Origin: Rhizopus arrhizus
Taxonomy: Eukaryota > Mucoromycota > Mucoromycetes > Mucorales > Rhizopodaceae
DNA length: 64,000 nucleotides
NCBI GenBank assembly: GCA_024220505.1
Contig: JAKZZE010000008.1
Span: forward strand, 1,426,001-1,490,000
Reading direction: 5' to 3'
A program made the translations under genes and the position numbers. The notes beneath the pieces are model-generated. The model was not told where the DNA came from. It saw only the letters and a program-made list of their open reading frames with translations, and searched no databases. Every line of letters begins with the position of its first letter. Position 1 is the first letter of the stretch. This document shows positions 60,300 to 64,000 of the stretch, in pieces.

Positions 60300-61160
60300 C
60301 ATATTATATACAGTGAGTTAAAAAACCATTTCAGTAAAATTGAAACTACACATTTTTTTTTTTTTTTTGAAAAAAGGATTTAAAAACTTACTGCTCACCT
60401 ACTCACTTTCTACTTTACCTCCTTCCAAGTGGTCGTTGAAGATCCTACCTGAAACTCGAACAATTTGTTTCCGTTTCATATACAACAAGCTTCATTGTAA
60501 CGAACAGTATCTCTGTTTGACCCTACTGCCTCTACTGCCTGTAGCCTATATCATGATCAATTGGAAGACATGAACCACCAGTTGATCATTTGTTCAAATG
60601 ACCTCTTTGGCAAGGAGCCCTATATCGATTTGCACCTCATCTCGAGTTTCACCCCAAACACACTGACAAATTTATTCAATATCTAAGACAACAGCAACTA
60701 AATATATTACCATATCAAGAAACAAATATACCTCTTCATTCATTCAATAAAACAAATCAATCACTCAACAGGGAATTTCAAGCTAATCAGATACCGTGGA
60801 CCAAGTATTGTGGAAACATCAACTTCAGTCAGCCCTAAAATATAGAGCTAATTAAACAACCCGACGACCCAAGGTTTTTACTTGTAAAACTGATGTAATC
60901 AGACGAGTCTGTCCAACCCAATTTATGTTAAATCTCTAGTTGGCAGTACGTATTGGGACAATGGCTAGAATGGGACTTTGTAAGCGTCTGTGAAGGATGG
61001 AAGGATCATAGGATGCATGAACCACTAGGTATCGACCATAAGCACCAACGTACACAACGGTTTTGTTTTATTCTGATCACTGATAGCCACAAGATGGAGT
61101 CCAAAGAGATCACAAGACGACATTGGGAAAGAAGCACAGAGTTACGTGAGGGGTATTTTT
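60300..61160 (+). pseudogene. Possible retroelement relic
   Basis: Two coding-like islands. About 60598-60836 reads (in shifting frames) LYRFAPHLEFHPKHTDKFIQ, YLRQQQLNILPYQETNIPLH, ANQIPWTKYCGNINFSQP. About 60939-61160 reads VSWQYVLGQWLEWDF, HEPLGIDHKHQRTQRFCFIL, ITDSHKMESKEITRRH; the last resembles the 'INHxExxAVxFAL' part of retroelement RNase H regions. Stops interrupt both. Identification is tentative. Confidence 0.3.
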
Positions 61161-61289
61161 GACAGAGATTATCTTGTCAAGCCTATAAATTAAATCTTTT
61201 TTTTTATTGCTCGTTTGTCTAGGGATACAAAGTGAAATAGATATTTTTTCCATAGAGATGAACTTGACAGCATATATCTTGGATGTAGG

Positions 61290-61500
61290 TCAATAAGCGA
61301 TAAAGTAGATATCATCTGGAAGCGTAAAGGAGGGTAGAAGAAATTGAGTTTGGAGAATGTAGGCAGGCTCTTGTATGGAAGGTAATTTTATAAGGTGGAG
61401 CATCATCTTGGTAGAGGTCAATGTTTGATACATTCCTAACGCTTTGACATCTTTGTAATTTTGATGAGTTTTAATAAGCATTAAAATTTTCATTTGTAAA
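61290..61500 (-). pseudogene. Short coding-like scrap of unknown origin
   Basis: A minus-strand frame reads LIKTHQNYKDVKALGMYQTL and LIKLPSIQEPAYILQTQFLL, ending at 61290. It looks protein-like but is cut off at its 5' end by the duplication boundary at 61516. No family assigned. Confidence 0.25.
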
Positions 61501-61515
61501 AAAAAAAGAATACAG

Positions 61516-62305
61516 ACACCATCGCTGGTCATTTAATGATTTATTAAAGAAGCCTAATAGCAGTAAATCAGTAGCTACAAGTCAAATAAGAACATCTGAA
61601 ACGTATACTTTGGGTCATGCTTGACCACAATCTTCTTTTTCAATGTATGTAACTTCATTCCCCCCTTCTCAATATATTTCATTCGTATCCCTCTCTTTTA
61701 CTTTTGTTTTGTTTTATTTTACTTATTGTTACATGTATAAAAGAACAAAGGAATTGTATTATAACAAAATAGTATATCCTTTATACGTGACATAAAATAG
61801 GATATTATCTTGATGGAACAGTTGATTTCATCCTGTAAAGTCTTTGGCGCATTTGATCCGTGCCAAAATTCTCAATCTACGAATGTTTTGCTTTTAGTTT
61901 TTCATCTAATTTATGCGGTATTGCATTGATAATCTTACGTTACGAATCACATTAGGATAAAGGTCCCACTGACCATTTAGATCTTGCTGCTCCTGAGACT
62001 GTTGAGGTCCCCAAAACGGATCTTCATTCGATTCTAGACGATTGGCATATGGCACATTGGGTAAAATAAATCCATCTGGGAGAGAAGTGGTTTGTATGGG
62101 CACTTGGATATGACCATTGCACAATCGTCTTGACAGACTTGGATAAAGGTCGTAGCACGGATCCGAAGGCTTATAATGCTCACGATAAACTCTGGGTATA
62201 GTTTCAGGCTGAGCTTTGTTGCAATTAGACATTCTGGTGTTGAACCAAGAAGAGAAGTTGAAGATGAAGAAGAAGAAAAAACGAAAAAGTAAACCTTGTC
62301 AGCTA
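61516..62305. repeat. Segmental duplication, copy 2
   Basis: Partner of 55112-55895. Its left end begins inside what is coding sequence in copy 1, right after an A-run and ATACAG, so the small gene here lacks its 5' half. Everything to about 62001 is identical to copy 1 by eye. Confidence 0.9.
61906..62232 (-). CDS. Hypothetical protein, 108 aa (intact copy)
   Basis: A continuous frame MSNCNKAQPETIPRVYREHY ... SDPCYDLYPSLSRRLCNGHI, PIQTTSLPDGF, LESNEDPFWGPQQSQEQQDL, ending SMQYRIN. No signal peptide or domain recognised. The partner copy at 55.5-55.8 kb has a nonsense mutation, while this one is open throughout, which suggests this is the functional or more recently functional member. Confidence 0.55.
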   Translation of the reverse strand: MSNCNKAQPETIPRVYREHYKPSDPCYDLYPSLSRRLCNGHIQVPIQTTSLPDGFILPNVPYANRLESNEDPFWGPQQSQEQQDLNGQWDLYPNVIRNVRLSMQYRIN

Positions 62306-63020
62306 TATGAAGAGAACAAAGTACAGCTGATGATATGTACATCTTGCTATGTTACACATGATTCATAGTCGCATTCTAAAGTTTCTTTTCTTGCAAACGG
62401 CTAAAACGCTCTTCAATACGATAACATTTAGATTGGTTAAAATTAAAATACTGTATGTTGTGTAATGACATCTTGTCACCTTTTTTTTTTTTGTACCTGG
62501 ATTTTTTTATAAAAAATACTCTGCTTATGTCCGTACATCGATAAGAAACCCGATTACATTAGAAATGCATAGATACTAGATCTCATTACCTATTATAGCA
62601 TATGAGGATATTATAGGATTAACTATAAGAAAATATATACATCACATGGAATCGAAAAAGGAATCAACAATGATGAACATGGCGTTTTTAATACAGTACA
62701 TGTAAGTTATTTGACGGTGTAAAGCCAAAGGATGTACTGATACACATAAACAGTAAGATGATCAACACATGAGAACAAGTGTACGTCACTCAATAGACTG
62801 TGTATTAACATGAATAACTCAAGATAATCTATGACTTTTGTATTTTATTAACTGAATAAAGTTATTTTATTTATAGCCATTTCAAGTGACCACAATGGGC
62901 GCATGATAAAGTATCGTATCACCCGGGCCAGATTAATTATGTTTAAAAAACTAAAATCCTTAGTGGACAAAGGGAAAAAAGGAAAGAGGAAGAGGAAGGA
63001 ATAGGTAGGGAAAAAGTAGA
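62306..63020. other. Intergenic, no gene seen
   Basis: AT-rich, only short frames; nothing recognisable. Confidence 0.35.
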
Positions 63021-63731
63021 CTGGCTATAGTAGTGGAAGCCGATCAAGGAATCATTGTCCTGGGTTAAATAGAGATGGAAATATCTTATCATGGTATAGG
63101 AAGTCGAGTGCATAAAGGATAGTGCAAATAGTCAACCAGCGAGGGAACCTAGAGTAGGACTGAGATCGACGGGTAGGCAAAGTATTAGAAAGGAACGACA
63201 ATGAATCTAAAATAGTCGCTGGCATTTGAAAATGCTGATGCATCTTCAGGCAGTAGATTTAATGTGTTTTACTACGTTTAAACTTTAGGTTTTATTTACA
63301 CAAAAATTAATGACTAGTTTGAGTGCATGATATTTAATATTACATCGTTTTTGCTCTGGTCAGATCAATAGAAAATGAGTGAAAACTAAAAACCCCTTTG
63401 GAGATCAAGGGTGAGAAAGGTAGGGGATGAAGAAAGAAGGAAAAAAATGAGTATTACTAGTTAGAGGAAGAGGGTAGCCAATTGAGGAATCTTTGCCCTG
63501 GTTGAAATGGCGGTGAAGGCTGGTCTTTATCATGGAATAGGTAGCCAATTTCATAAAGTATAGTGCAGATAAAAGACCATCGAATAAACCACGCAAAGGT
63601 AGAGTGAGAGAAGCATGGAATTCTATTGGTAAGTCGTTGAGAAGGAGCGATAGTGGATGTTGAACTGTTTTTGGAATTTGTAAGAGATGTTGCATATCGA
63701 GGCATTTTATTGCATGCTGTTTTGCAAGCAC
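63020..63731 (-). repeat. Diverged tandem duplication (period about 430 bp) with coding-like frames
   Basis: Minus-strand peptides at 63243-63052 (RWLTICTILYALDFLYHDKI, PSLFNPGQ) and 63705-63457 (RWSFICTILYEIGYLFHDKD, PSPPFQPGQ) are clearly homologous, and the flanking DNA (AGGAATC...CCTGG, purine-rich leader) also aligns. Each frame is short and stop-bounded. The units may be relics of a repeated gene or element; the family is unknown. Confidence 0.45.
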
Positions 63732-64000
63732 CTTATTAGAATTTTTTGCACAAGCTACTGGTTTTCCACCTGGTAACCAGTCAAGGTGACAATGTACGCG
63801 TCTATTTCTTTCAGTTCTTGTCAGTGGTAGCCAGAGGATGGGTGTGTCTTATTACAGTATTTTTCATGTAAATGAAAAAATTTCTTTTCATAAATAAAAA
63901 CTTTAAAGTATTAACATTCATTAAAGAGAATTAGGATTAAGAGTGCCACAAGTGTATGAAGCAGTAACATCAATACAAAAATACAAAGATATTAGCATAG
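63732..64000. other. Right edge, nothing recognised
   Basis: AT-rich sequence without a supported feature. Confidence 0.3.

Noticed and set aside
1..64000. CRISPR arrays, operons, Shine-Dalgarno sites or phage genes
   Set aside because: None are present; introns and gene families show a eukaryotic nuclear genome.

Overview
This window looks like nuclear DNA of an early-diverging filamentous fungus, most likely Mucorales (Rhizopus/Mucor-type). That is inferred from AT-rich DNA, very short GT-AG introns (about 45-70 nt, branch sites like TTAAC), tightly packed spliced genes with typical fungal proteins, and lineage-typical repeat relics (a Tc1/mariner-type transposase next to a Fanzor/TnpB-like gene, and proteins with PD-(D/E)XK-like motifs). 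Exon joins were worked out by hand; for the genes with exon lists the phases and total lengths close in frame.

Layout. 1-15.96 kb is gene-dense: a flavin reductase-like gene running off the left edge (-), YAE1 (-), a peroxisomal-type 2-hydroxyacyl-CoA lyase/oxalyl-CoA decarboxylase (-), an ELM1-like gene (-), histidinol phosphatase HIS2 (+), SPB1 rRNA methyltransferase (-), a doubtful relic (9.2 kb), isovaleryl-CoA dehydrogenase (+), a bZIP factor (+) and an OPT transporter (-). 16-20.8 kb is nearly gene-free except for a degraded spliced gene near 18-19 kb. 20.8-26.3 kb holds a Cdc25-type RasGEF (SH3 + two WW) and an MSS51 homologue, both (-). 26.4-30.2 kb is a repeat island: two 146-bp direct repeats, then a decayed Tc1/mariner-type transposase and a decayed Fanzor-type RuvC nuclease on the same strand. 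30.2-34.7 kb is AT-rich and empty.

34.7-44.4 kb returns to dense genes: TM9SF3-type nonaspanin (+), PMP3 (-), SKI3 (-), a TMX-like thioredoxin (+), an SR-type RNA-binding protein (-). 44.7-48.1 kb has relics of a nuclease-like family. 48.2-53.5 kb: FBXO9/Hrt3-like F-box protein, a DUF4436-type membrane protein, a DUF4442-type hot-dog protein and a Cys-rich putative regulator, all (+). 54.9-64 kb is accessory: a small gene whose 3' half plus its convergent neighbour is duplicated at 61.5-62.3 kb, transposon scraps, an intact gene joining an F-box-like N-terminus to a PD-(D/E)XK-like domain (58.5-60.1 kb), a possible retroelement relic and a diverged tandem repeat.

The recognisable genes are mostly housekeeping: mitochondrial function (IVD, MSS51, ELM1-like), ribosome and RNA metabolism (YAE1, SPB1, SKI3, SR protein), membrane traffic (TM9SF, TMX), Ras signalling and histidine synthesis. 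The most novel material is the Fanzor-bearing element, the F-box/PD-(D/E)XK protein, the duplication with an abrupt identity change, and the 48-nt frame-preserving intron inside the bZIP domain.
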